Below are positions 1 to 11,348 of a stretch of 64,000 nucleotides of DNA, piece after piece. The notes beneath the pieces are model-generated. The model ran no database searches and was not told the DNA's origin. It was given only the letters and a program-made list of their open reading frames with translations. Location: assembly GCA_002224055.1 (NCBI GenBank), contig AZLU01000012.1:124001-188000 (forward strand). Direction: 5' to 3'. Each line of letters begins with the position of its first letter. Within the stretch, counting starts at the first letter, position 1. This stretch comes from Pezizomycotina sp. ARF18. Its lineage: Eukaryota; Ascomycota. The translations under genes were made by a program, and so were the position numbers.

Positions 1-3000
1 TCTAATCAGCGTGGTGGAATTCGCTAAACGATCCATTCTGGCCAAGCTAGTTTTTAGCAACCTGTTCCGCGGGGAATTCTTGGTTACTTAAGTCCGAAGC
101 CTAAGTATCATAGGTGTGTGTCTAAGAAGTGGAAAATATCACGGAGAGAATAATACACTCTGCATTTTATTCTGTTTTCTTTCGGTTGAGACCAGTCCGT
201 GCAACTGTGTATAACGAACTTTAAGAACTATTCTGAGTGAATAGTATTCTTTTCTGTATGTACCTCGCTTGACTAAGGTTATAACAACATAGAATTGAAA
301 CGGGAATTTCCCAACAACTAACAGCTTTCAGAGTAGAAACCGCTGTTGGATTTGCTCATGTACTTCCCTCCGTCCGTTCTGTTCACTGAAGAAATACCTG
401 TTTTAGTGATTCCGACTTCTAGTTTTAAATCTTGACGGCTCTTTAACTATGTGTTCTTGTTTCCTCCCACCCCTCAGAATCTCCAACTGCACAGCTGGCC
501 CCCGCAGTGATCTTCCGCTAAACTGTTCCAACCTGTTGTAAGATCTTCATTTCTGCTCGTCCAGTTATTGACAGACCTTGCAGCTGCGCCTGTAGGTTGG
601 TAATTTAGGAAAGATTTATATCTTTGTGACACTCGAGCCAGGCGGGCGGTTTGATCGAAATATATCCCTCGCGTTGTGTTTTTTTTTTTTTTTTTTTTTT
701 TTTTTTTGTAGCTTCCTTTATTTTGACCTGTCTTCAGAAGGCTGCAGAAGAACCCCACACAACCATTCCTCGCCAATTTACTGTCGAGATTTGATATTAA
801 TATATTGGCTTGGCTTCCGCAATCGAGTCTCTTGGCTCTAAGGTGTTCCTGCTTTTGATAGGTACAGCTGTACAATGATCTGAGCGACCGGTCAATTAGC
901 TCCAATTTTCGAGCTTCTGAAAGACCCGACTTCAAAAAGTTCGAAGAGGTTTTTACGTAATCTATTAGTTGAGACTGGTCAGAGGTGACCAGCCGTGAGC
1001 CTATATCAGTGTCCTTCTTTGTAACACCAACGGGAGTGCTACCCGGTCGAACAGAAAAGCACGAAGCCTGCTAAACTTTGTTTAGATACCAAACAAAAAG
1101 GTTAATTGATGGTCCCATAAATCATGACTTTATCAGAAAGTAAACGGTGTTATTTAGAATGTCTTAGAGATTCACGATGCAGAGATTTTGAACACAACCA
1201 CGTAGCGGTTCTCTGGGCAGGTTTCTAACTTCTTGGTGAAATAACGGAGACGCTGCGCGCACTAAATCTTGGCTGGGTGAAGAAGAGTTGTAAATATTGT
1301 CGTATCTGCATGCCTTTGAATCCTCCAATTTAGTGTTGGTGTTGGCCTTTTCCGGGACGAAAACCAGAGCTTCAGGAATACGGTACGAGATAAGAAATTA
1401 AGTAGTTATAGCGCCTTTGTAACTATTGGACGTACTCAAAACCCGAACCATGGTCCAACCGCGGGCGGGTGGAGAATCTGTCATCGCAAGGCAATCGCCT
1501 TGTCGAGATTGAAGTCAAGCTACTTTGTTTAAGGGGATACGAACTCTGAAGAGAAAAAAAAAAAATAACTAAGTGCAACTCTCTGAGATTGCAATCTACA
1601 CTGGTCTAAGATACCATCTACTCTTTTTCCTTCGTCTTTGCTTCCTTTTTTCCTCGTCTTTGTTTATTTTGCACATCCCTTTCTAATTAAGTAAACTTTG
1701 GTGTTATCTGATTTAGCTTAGTGCCCCTCTAACGGGGGAAAAGATCCCGACGACACCCCACGATGTTTATCTTTGATTGCATATAGTTTTCTTTCTTCTC
1801 TCTCTCTTTTTTTTTTTCTTGCTCCTCGTTGTTGGTTACAAGATCGTCGAACGGCTCCTCCTGCTGGTATTTCCAGGCGAAAGAGCCCCCTTCAACAAAA
1901 AGGTTAATAGATTCTTGTGCTATAACCGTATATATTAAACCTGGGTTCGGAAATTGTAACACGATTCGCGAATGCAAGATGTGACACGAAATCACGGATT
2001 GTCACGTTTCTTGTTACTCACATCGATTTTCTTTATTTCCGTGCAGAATCTAGAACAATCTATAGCCAAGATATTATTAGATTTTGGCTTGCTCAAGGTG
2101 CCAACCTCCCTTTACCTTCGGCTGAGTCTTGACCCGCCCGCCTACGTATACATCGTACTCCCTATTAATTCCCTTATTATTATTTTCTTCATCACGGTTA
2201 ATTAAATAGTCATTTCGTTTCAATCTTTCATTTGTTTTTAAATTATTTATTGTTCATTTGGTCAGGATCCCCCGGCAAAAGAATCTTGACGAAAGAAGGG
2301 TCCAGACCCACGAACAACTTCGCAAATTGCAATCAGTAATCACGTAATATCTCAAACAAAAATCGTATCTGCCGAGAAACTTAGCCGCGTAAAGCGTGTG
2401 GTACCTCGCTTAAGGGAACTTCGCGCCGCGAACCCGGGCCGAGACCCCCGTAAGCTCGTCTACTCAGCGAATTGCGGTAGAGGGAACAACAAGGCAGAGA
2501 CACGTATCGTATAGTTTTGGATAAGATAAGCATGAGAAGCCCTTGCGCAATTGTCCAACCGGAGAAAACGGGAGGAACTGATAGGTTCGATTATTTGGCC
2601 ATTCAGAGCCTAGAGGCCAACGTCATGCCGGAAAATATTTTTCCAAGCATTGTCGTGTAACTCGAGATATATTACGTGTTCAACACCAGGGAATGGGCTC
2701 AAGTCTTGGTATAGTCAATGCTCTTGGTTAGGGGGTATGATAGGTAGATTCTGTTGTCTTTTGCCGCGATCGTTGGAGTTCGGCGTACATATCAGCAGTT
2801 GGGACTTACGCGCAGTACAATTTCTCGTGTCTTTTCTGATCCACTTAGCTTCTGAAAATTCTTACTTCTGGGAAGATATCAGTACGGTGAAGTTCAGCCA
2901 CATGGTCCAGAAGGCATCACAATGCTGAAATAGCTTCAGGAAAATCGATTCAGGAAAATCGATAGAAGATATGCTCTGAAATATATATATGCGGTAAGAA

Positions 3001-3579
3001 GCCAGATACGATTTAGAAATAATGAGAATAAAAACCGCCCCTATTTTATTCCAAGTAGATTGATAATAGATCTGAGCCCTATCATAGAGCAATGACATGG
3101 AATCTAGAAGGACACGAGCAGCTTAAATAGGGCAATAAAACTGATGGACTGTAGAATAACAAATAAAAAGTGGAATATTCTCTATAACGTAAATAGCTTG
3201 CCTGGTTTAACTCTAAGCATCCGTCTTAGAGATCGTGAATTTCTTGATGTTGCTCGCCGTTCGTGGTCTTCGCCCCTAACCTTTTGACTAAGATTTCATT
3301 GCCGTTTTCTTTCCGGGTTTCTTTCTATATCCCTTCCCCCCTTAACTGTAGCTTAATCTCTCCACCCTTTTTATAATAAACGAAGCATTGATGATCCTTG
3401 GGTGATTTATTATACGGATCTTGCTCATCGAAGACTCCAATAACTCAAACATACTCAACATACCTTTCCTCCGCCTCAGAAAGTTCCTGCTCCAAAGATT
3501 CCTTTATCCCATCTTCCACAAGTGGGAGAAGATCCATGGCCGACAAACCGCTTTTGCACTTCTCTCCCAGTTTGCCCCA
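1..3579. other. Gene-poor stretch with no recognisable gene
   Basis: No reading frame here has a recognisable domain, and the short open frames overlap one another without coding character. The stretch holds a 29-nt T run (679-707), pyrimidine-rich patches around 1620-1650 and 1790-1825, and a 14-bp tandem duplication (ttcaggaaaatcga twice, about 2936-2963). The right-hand end adjoins the 3' end of ankyrin gene A, which lies on the minus strand, so its terminator should fall just left of 3580. I see nothing else. Confidence 0.5.
679..707. repeat. Poly-T run, 29 nt
   Basis: Uninterrupted T run in gene-poor DNA, one of several runs of 22-33 nt in the window. It could be the tail of an old minus-strand retroposed copy, although no body or target duplication is visible. 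Confidence 0.9.
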
Positions 3580-4295
3580 TCAGCACAAGAAGCCTGAAAA
3601 TGGCTTTGATACTGAGAACGGTTCGAGCTCAAGCTCAGGAAGTTGCATGCTTTGCTCTTCGATATTTACTTGTTTTGGCGTAAGATTGTCCATGAGTAAA
3701 CGCAACGGCGTACGGCCCTGATCATCACGAATGTCGATTTTGGCGCTGTGGCTCAATAGCAAGCGAACCAACTCTAAATTATTGTGAGAAACAGCTTCAT
3801 GCAGTGCAGTCTTGCCGTGTATGTTGTACCTGTTGATATCTGCTCCATGCCGAGGATCAGAAGGGTCAAGGAGACATTTCCAGCTTGGACGGCGACGTGG
3901 AGCGGGGGATTATCCTCTCCAAAGTTAACATTCGCGCCGCTCGAGACAGAACCTTGGCGGTTTCTTCGTGTCCTTTGTAAACGGCAGCTTCCAGAAGCGA
4001 CATTTTTTTAGATCCACAGCGGACGGATTTCGCGTTTTCCAGATGCAGGCTAGATAAAACATAGAGTTTGATTATTAGACGTGGATATGTAACCGTGAAA
4101 CGTGAAATCATGAGGGAGGGGTCTTATGTACTGCTCAGAATCGATTTTACAACGTCAGAAGCGCCGCAGAGGACAGCCTTTCTCAAAGCTGACTCGATAT
4201 CGCCACCGTACTGAAGGCTTCCGTTTTTGGCCGCGTGGCTTGCTAGGAATTGTTTGATTTGCCTCTCGGCTTTGGCTTTATTAGTCAACAGGCCA

Positions 4296-4300
4296 CAAAG
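4296..4300. repeat. Target-site duplication, left copy (CAAAG)
   Basis: The five bases CAAAG directly before the 5' LTR recur directly after the 3' LTR at 9203-9207. Five bases is the usual length for Ty1/Copia integration. The exact match shows that both ends are intact and that no large exchange took place with another copy. Confidence 0.9.
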
Positions 4301-4613
4301 TGCTAGCTATTGGGCATGCCAAAGAGGCATGACAAATCTATAGGCATCGAGGTGATGCTTGTATAGCTGAGGAACAAGGAACTTCAGCTGGAGATATTAA
4401 GATCTCAGCTAGAGATGTCGGGGAGATTACGACGACAAGGCTCTGTGAGCCGTCAAGGCAGACTACATACATTATATCAAGATTATAGTATTATCAGTTT
4501 ATTATATATAGCATCGTATATTCCCTCAGTTAGTCTAGTTAGTTCAGTAGTTAAATCTACAAGTTAATCCCATCCTATATTATTAGATATTATACTATAT
4601 ATCTACGCTAGCA
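4301..4613 (+). repeat. 5' LTR of the Copia element
   Basis: A 313-bp terminal repeat that starts TGCTAGCTATT and ends CTACGCTAGCA. It matches the 311-bp copy at 8892-9202 at roughly 93-94 per cent by eye, and nearly all differences are C/T or G/A transitions, as expected from RIP. A likely primer-binding site (ggttataagcccgg, 4614-4627) follows directly, though the matching tRNA cannot be named with confidence. Confidence 0.93.
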
Positions 4614-7600
4614 GGTTATAAGCCCGGTTAGTAACATATCTTAATAAACGTATAGACTTACTTCTTAATCTCCCTAAACGATATATCTCACGATATCTCT
4701 CTTACTAAAGTTTAACGAGGTAAAGCTAAAGGCTAATCTTATAAACTACCTCGATTAGAGTACCTATATAACTACGTTCCTTAAGTATAACAAAGTCTAG
4801 GATATTACTAGTAAACCGCTTAAGCTATAGCAGCCGATACAGAGCCAAGTACTAATAATTAAGATAACGACTTAAAGGCGTATACTATTATCGAAGCTTA
4901 CTACGAGGTAGAGACTCGACGGGCTTATCTATAATCTACTAATAGTAGCGCGAATAAGGTATAAGATACTTTAAGTTCGGCGTACATCGCTATTACCGCT
5001 ATTAGTAAACTTTATATTAGGAAGTAGCTAAGGTAGATTCGACTTAAGAACGAAGTCGATATTCAAGGATTTATATAAAGTATTAAGATCTTATTAGAAC
5101 GTATAATAAGATATTAGGCTCGATCTTAACAGAGAAAACTAAGGCGGAGACGGCGGAAAAGATAGAGCTAGATATAGGCTTAAAGGATAATATAGCTATA
5201 GTAAAGGCTATTAATCTCATCTACAATAACCTTAGTAGCGACTAGGAGACGTTTATCACGAACTTTTAATAGATAATAGATTTAATAGTAAAGAAACTAA
5301 CCCTCGATATACTTAAAAAGGCGCTACTCGTCAAAGAGGTAAAGCGTAGAATACGATATACCGGAGACGTTAGTTTAGGATAATAGGCGCTATTTAGAAG
5401 GAATAGCCGAGGTAAAACCTAAAGAAACGATAAGAAGGTTTATAAGTTTAAGGGTAAATACTACTACTACGATAAAGTTAAATATAAGAGGGCTAACTAT
5501 AGGAAGCATATAAAGGATAAGAAGGATAGCGGTAATAATAGGGTATTAGGCCTTATAGTATGAACCTTAGTACGAGATACCGGTTCTTAGAGAACGATCT
5601 AGTAGTTCCTTAACTTAGGCGTATCTTCTTATATAACGATAGTAAGAGAAGTATTCTCTACTATAAACCCTCTTAAAGCTATAGAATATTACGATCGGTA
5701 ATAGAAAAGTACTATAGGCTATCGGTACTAGCTTAGTATTTATAAAGCTTAGTAGAGAGTACAGCGGTAGTCTTATTAAACTTAAGAATACGCTATACGC
5801 TTTAAGATAAAGTATAGCCTATTCTCGATTTCTCGTATAGATAAGGTAGGATATATAATAACGATCTAATAAGATAGATATATAATAACTAGACCGGGCT
5901 AAGAATTAAAGCTACCATAAAATTAGGATTATAAAAGATCTTAGTAAGATCGTAATATCTATAAGGAAGAGTTTAGCTCTCGCTACTATATAAGAAGTAC
6001 ATAAACGGCTCAGACATATCGGTAAGGATTATATTAAGTAAATAATTAAGTATAGAAGCGTTACCGGTATTACTAAAGACGGTAAGAATCTTAGGGCTAT
6101 ATTAACTATAAGGCCTACGGACTTACTAAATTAAAGGCTATACTAAACCGCGAAAAACCTTAATTAGGTAAGTATAAGCTAATAGAGATAATCTTCTTAG
6201 ATTTCTACTAATAGGCGTATATAAAGAGCCTCGGAGATTATATAGGGTTTATTACCTTCCTCGAAGAGAATAGTTAGAAGTCTAGATCTACTTTGTAAAA
6301 GATAAAAAGGTAGAGACGATACTCTCGTACTTTAATAGTACTCTTAAGATAGCTAAACGTTAGTTAAACCTTAAGCTTATTAAGCTATAATACGACGGAG
6401 GCAAAGAATATACCTTAATCGATAGACGCTATAACGAAGTAGGAATTATAGTTTATACCTTAGCTATATACGTATCTTAATAGAATAGCGTACCTAAGAA
6501 GCTTAATTAGTTCTTATCGATAGATTAAAGATAATATTAGCTACGTTAGAATTACCGCCGTAGCTATAGGTAGAGGCGGTAAATTATTATAATCTAATCT
6601 ATAACTATACGCTATTAAGGCCGCTCGAGGTACTAAAGGATAGTAATAGACGATACCGTAGAGAAGATAGAAAGGTAGAACTCCCGATATCTTAAATTTA
6701 GGATATTCGGTAAACTATATTACGTATATATTAATAGTAAACTCTAGAAGAAGCTAAATAATACTACTAAAAAGATATACTTTATAGGCCTAGAGGCTTA
6801 TAATATTTATCAAATCTAGGATCCTACTATCCTTAAAATACTAATCCGTAGAGATATTAGATTCCCGATTAAATTAACCTTCAAAGTATATAATTTCGTA
6901 GAGATAATAAAGATTTTCTTAAATACGTTAAAGACACCTTAGAATAGGTTTAGTCTAAGGATAAAATAGCAACAGCGCTAGATTACGATTAAAACTTAAC
7001 TTCCGATTATTAATCAAATATCTATAAGACAATTACGCTAGAATAGCCGAGGATAAGAGCGAAGATCTTAATAACGCTAGCCTACAGCTAAGATCTAAAG
7101 ATATTCGCTCTCATAGAGAAAGTTACGTAAATACTATAAGACAGATCTACGACGATTAACTAAAGATAATAGGCGTATTCTTAGAATCGCTAAAGATAAG
7201 ATCTAGTAATCAAACTATAAAATCCCTATAGGCTAGGATACGTTAGTAAAGATCTAATAGCTATACGCCTTAGAGAAGGCCTATAAAGGATTAATAGTAT
7301 ATATCGATAAACTAAAGCTACTTACCTATAAAAAGCTATAAGCTCTATAACTATAAAGAATAGCGTATATCGATAGATTAAGAACTATCCTCGATTAAAG
7401 AATAAGACGTATAAAACCTATAGATTTTTAAGATCTTTTTTTAAAAGATAATATCGTCGATAGTAAATAGGTATTTAAGTATAAGCGCGATACTACCGGT
7501 CAGATTATAATACTTAAGTCGAGACTAGTTACTCGAGGTTTTATATAGAAGTAAAGAATTAATTATGACGAGATATACGTATTAGTAGCTAAAATATTAA

Positions 7601-8891
7601 TAGTAAGGCTATTCTTTATATTAGTAGCCTAGCTTAATCTTAAATATAAGTAGATAGATATAATAATAGCCTTCCTATATCTAAACTAAAGTAGAGAATT
7701 ATCGTTAGGCCTCTAAAGGGAGCGGAATCGATAGATTAGTTTAGTTAATAAAGACTCTATACGGCCTTAAATAGTTACCTCGAGAATAGTATAGAGAACT
7801 TACCTTAGTTCTTAAATTACTAAAGTTTAAAGTTTATCGGCTCGATAATAGCTTATTTATTAGTAAGGATCGTTAGCTAATAATAATTATCTACGTTAAT
7901 AATCTATTAATAGCTAGATCTAATAAATATAAAGTCGAGATACTTAAGCGAGATCTTAGTTTATACTTTAAGATAAAGATATAGGGCTAGTAGCCTATTT
8001 CTTAGTATATAAGTAGAACGGACTAGGTCTAGAAATTAACGTCGCCTAGTACTATATTAGTCCGTATATATATAATCGCTCCTTAAGAGATTTAGGCTCG
8101 AGGATACTCCCGGGATTAGTACTCCTATAGAAAAGGGAGGCATCCCTTAAACGAAGGATTAAGATACTACGCCGGTAGTATAGTATTAATAGATAGTAGG
8201 AAGTTTAATCTATACTTTATTTACTAGGCTAACTAATACCTTCGTTATCTCGACGTTAGGTAATACGTTAGCGAAGTAAACTAAACTTATAAAAAGGTAG
8301 TAAGAAGAATACTACGATATTAGGGAGGATCCCTCGATCGTACGCTTACGTACTATACCCGTAAGATAGAGGATAAGATACTAGATCTATATATCTACGT
8401 AGATACTAAGGCCAGATATAAGCTTACTTATAGATCTACTACCGGCTATATAGTAACGTTTAACGGATAACTATCTTATACTATTTAAGAAGTAACGTAC
8501 TATAGCTACTAGTAGTACTAAGGTAGAATATATAGCTATAGGGGAGACTTTACGGGAAGCTTTCTAGGTACTTTAAATACTAAAGGATATATAGCGAGCC
8601 TTTAAGTTTAAGGCTTCTAATAGCATTAAGATATATATAGATAATTAAAGCGCTATTAGTATTATAAAGGATCCTAAATACTATAGTAGAACTAAGTATA
8701 TCGATGTATAATATTACTTTATAAGGGAACTAGTTCGAGAAGGAACTATCGAGCCTCGATATGTAAGATCGGAGGATAATATTGCGGATATGCTTACTAA
8801 ACCGCTTACAAAGATATCTTACGATAGCGCTATGAAGGCTATAGGTATAAGAGATGGGATGAAGATTACTAGTATTATCGATGAGGGGAGG

Positions 8892-9202
8892 TGCTAGCTA
8901 TTAGGCATGCTAAAGAGGTATGATAAATCTATAGCATCGAGGTGATGCTTGTATAGCTGAGGAACAAGGAACTTCAGCTGGAGATATCAAGATCTCAGCT
9001 AGAGATGTCGGGAGATTACGACGACAAGGCTCTGTGAGCCGTCGAGGCAGACTGCATACATTATATCAAGATTGTAGTATCATCAGTTTATTATATATAG
9101 CATCGTGTATTCCTCAGTTAGTCTAGTTAGTTCAGTAGTCAAATCCACAAGTTCGATCCCATCCTACATTATTAGATATCATACCATACATCTGCGCCAG
9201 CA
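8892..9202 (+). repeat. 3' LTR of the Copia element
   Basis: A 311-bp direct repeat of 4301-4613, starting TGCTAGCTATT and ending GCGCCAGCA. The purine tract gaggggagg (8883-8891) lies directly upstream and is the expected polypurine tract for plus-strand priming. Confidence 0.93.
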
Positions 9203-9207
9203 CAAAG
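9203..9207. repeat. Target-site duplication, right copy (CAAAG)
   Basis: Second copy of the 5-bp target duplication, directly after the 3' LTR. The gene A sequence resumes at 9208. Confidence 0.9.
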
Positions 9208-10170
9208 CTCCACCATGTTTGCTGCCTTGGGATAACACCTTGATCGTCTGAGTCGTCATTTTCGTCCTTATTGTCAATATCTGGTTCCGATTTGACCTGA
9301 AACTCTGCATCCTCGGGTTCGTCTTTGACTTCGGCCTCGTCCCAATCTTGATTGCTATCGTCGTCGAATTCCTCTTCGATAATCATTTCCGCGTCGGATT
9401 CTTCATCGAAGGCGCGTCACCATCGGATTCTTCGAGGTAGTTGCGATCTGTTCAATCCTAGCAGCCTCTGCTTGAGATCCATGTCCCGTCGGGAAAATCC
9501 TCCCAGGACGGGTACTTTGACTGTAGAGGGTACCAGAAGATGAAGGAGAGGCGGTTCGAATCTGCATTCTCGTCGTTTTTGATCTCAACCTCGTCGTTGT
9601 CGATCTCAACCTCGTCGGACATTGCACCAATTTCGATTTGACTAGCGGTAGACAAGCATTCCAGTCGAAGTTGGTGATGAAACGCCGTTTGACGTAATTC
9701 CACAACCAATAGGGACAAACATGTGGGTTTGCGTTGGTGGTTCACAAGGAGTACCCTCTTCCTCCGGATTAAGAGCTGCTTTCGTCTTCGCTAGAGCTGA
9801 TCTCGACGGCCTGCTGGTTGTTAATAACGCGTCGTTTTTTGGTCGGGTGCTCGGTGTTGTTGTTGGCATCCGCAGGAAGGGGACGGACATTAGTAGGAGG
9901 CCTGATACCACCGTAGCCATCCATGCCGTCGTATTCCCTCATAGGATTCGCTTGAGGATGATACCCGCTCTCGCGAGATTTCTGCTTGTTTTTGACTGGT
10001 AGCTTAGAGGCTTTCGGCGATAGTTTTTCATTCAGGGCGATCGCCGGATCGTATGGCTCTTTGGGTTCAACATAGCAGTCGCTCTGCTTGTAGATGCTTG
10101 ATGTTGACTGCTCCATTTGAGGCGCAAAACGAGCTTTGTGTAGTTTCTCTAATTTCTTCCTGATCGCCAT

Positions 10171-11348
10171 CGGCGCGGGTAGTCTACAGATTATCAGATT
10201 TGACAAGTCTGTGAAAGGGGAGAGAAAATGCAACGATATTTAGGTATAGCTTGCTTTGAAAATTTATTGCATAAGCTTGGTGTTGTGTAAGGAAAGGAGA
10301 TGTGAAAAAACGCTACGAGAGCTGGTATTTATAGATGTGCGTACAAGGTATGACTCTAATTTGCATGTTTGCATTCTCTTTCAGTGGCGTTCGGTCGACG
10401 GCACCGGTAGAAAATTCAAGAGAGCCAAACCTGTAGCTGTTTGACTTCTAGACATATCTGGAGGTGCATCAATCGGATGTATACGTTCGGAACCCGAGAA
10501 ATATCCGTCTCGGATTGGTCTTTCATGAACTGGCTCGTTCTCGTCAAGGAAGGAAGAACTGGAAGCGCATGGCAGCGTATAAGACAAGAAGCTGGTCAGC
10601 ATGTTCTCAGCCGGGTTCACGAGTATACTTCAATGTAATTATAGGCTCCGGTATCGTTGTATCATTGAGGTAGCGCTTTCTGGTCAGTAGAGAATCAAAA
10701 CGATGTGCCTCGCCGACCAGCTTTTCCTACCTGAAGTAGTCACGGGCCCTTTTCTCCATTGAGAGTAGGCTTATGAGAGCCCAAACAGACGTGCAAGAGC
10801 CACCAGCGGCCCACGAGAGACCATAGTTATGTATCCGATGTTCCATCTCGATCTCATGCCAGAACAGAAACTAATAATTCTGGGCACCATTGGAATATAA
10901 CAACCGACTTTGATCCATTACATAGATCCCTGGACCCATGATATGTCTTTGCATTGATATCTCTAGTCATTCCTCTCTAGCTCTTGGTGTAATACTTAAT
11001 TGTGTCGATAGACAATTAAGTAGTTACGGGTATTATACCCTCGCCTCCAGTTGAAATGAATGGCGGTAGATATTCAGTAAGTAAGTACATAACACCATAA
11101 GGTACGCCAATATGCATACGAGGAGATAGAGGTTAATTCTTAGAGCTTCTATTAGATTCCAGCTAGAAAATAAAGACCGGATATTCTGTGGACATTAGTT
11201 ATATAAAAAAAAATTGGAGGATTTTTAATAAAGATTTACTGGCCAAAAACATTTCACTAACTTTCTATCAAACACATTTCGTTTGTCAAACATCAAATTA
11301 TATTATCAACCAACACTACTCAAGTACGCAACAACTCTACAATACAAC
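10171..11348. promoter_or_regulatory. Divergent intergenic region between ankyrin genes A and C
   Basis: Genes A (minus, from 10170) and C (plus, from 11349) diverge from this 1.18-kb stretch, so both promoters should lie here. A 10-bp perfect hairpin (acttaattgt, 8-nt loop, acaattaagt; 10994-11021) sits roughly in the C-proximal third. A minus-strand open frame at 10381-10620 (79 codons, with the motif HERPIRDGYFSGSE) has some coding character. It could be an upstream exon of A or a remnant of another family member, but I cannot assign it. Confidence 0.35.
10994..11021. repeat. Short perfect hairpin
   Basis: Arms acttaattgt and acaattaagt with an 8-nt loop (gtcgatag), in the divergent region between ankyrin genes A and C. 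It could be an operator or chance. Confidence 0.6.

Larger units (their letters stand above)
4301..9202 (+). mobile_element. Ty1/Copia LTR retrotransposon, heavily decayed
   Basis: A complete-length fossil of 4902 bp bounded by two similar direct repeats beginning TG and ending CA, and flanked by the target duplication CAAAG. The interior is strongly TA-rich and reads on the plus strand. Traces of a gag zinc knuckle lie near 5460-5510. Near 8400-8460 there is an RNase H-like STTGY motif, and near 8770-8810 the Copia-type tail NIADMLTKPL. The order gag, protease/integrase, reverse transcriptase, RNase H fits Ty1/Copia. The coding region has dozens of breaks and the element cannot be active. 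Its composition fits repeat-induced point mutation, so age cannot be read simply from divergence. It is inserted in ankyrin gene A. Confidence 0.93.
3580..10170 (-). pseudogene. Ankyrin-repeat gene A, interrupted by a Copia element
   Basis: Host ankyrin-repeat gene on the minus strand. I start it at the ATG at 10170 (MAIRKKLEKLHKARF). The N-terminal part (10170 to about 9208) is low-complexity: a basic patch TKKRRV that resembles a nuclear localisation signal, then long Asp/Glu-rich stretches. A helical linker follows (LLTNKAKAERQIKQFL, then SALRKAVLCGASDVVKSIL, about 4300-4140). A likely intron (about 4136-4060) precedes ankyrin repeats, including MSLLEAAVYKGHEETAKVL and VRLLLSHSAKIDIRDDQG. 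The 4.9-kb Copia element (4301-9202) sits in the linker exon; with one copy of the CAAAG duplication removed the linker frame reads across. At least five apparent single-base frame changes remain in the acidic and ankyrin parts, for example near 9790, 9660, 9430 and 9225, so the gene is probably dead even without the element. The match to genes C, D and G (linker, intron position, first-repeat motif) supports the call. Ankyrin repeats usually mediate protein binding; the partner is unknown. Confidence 0.7.
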
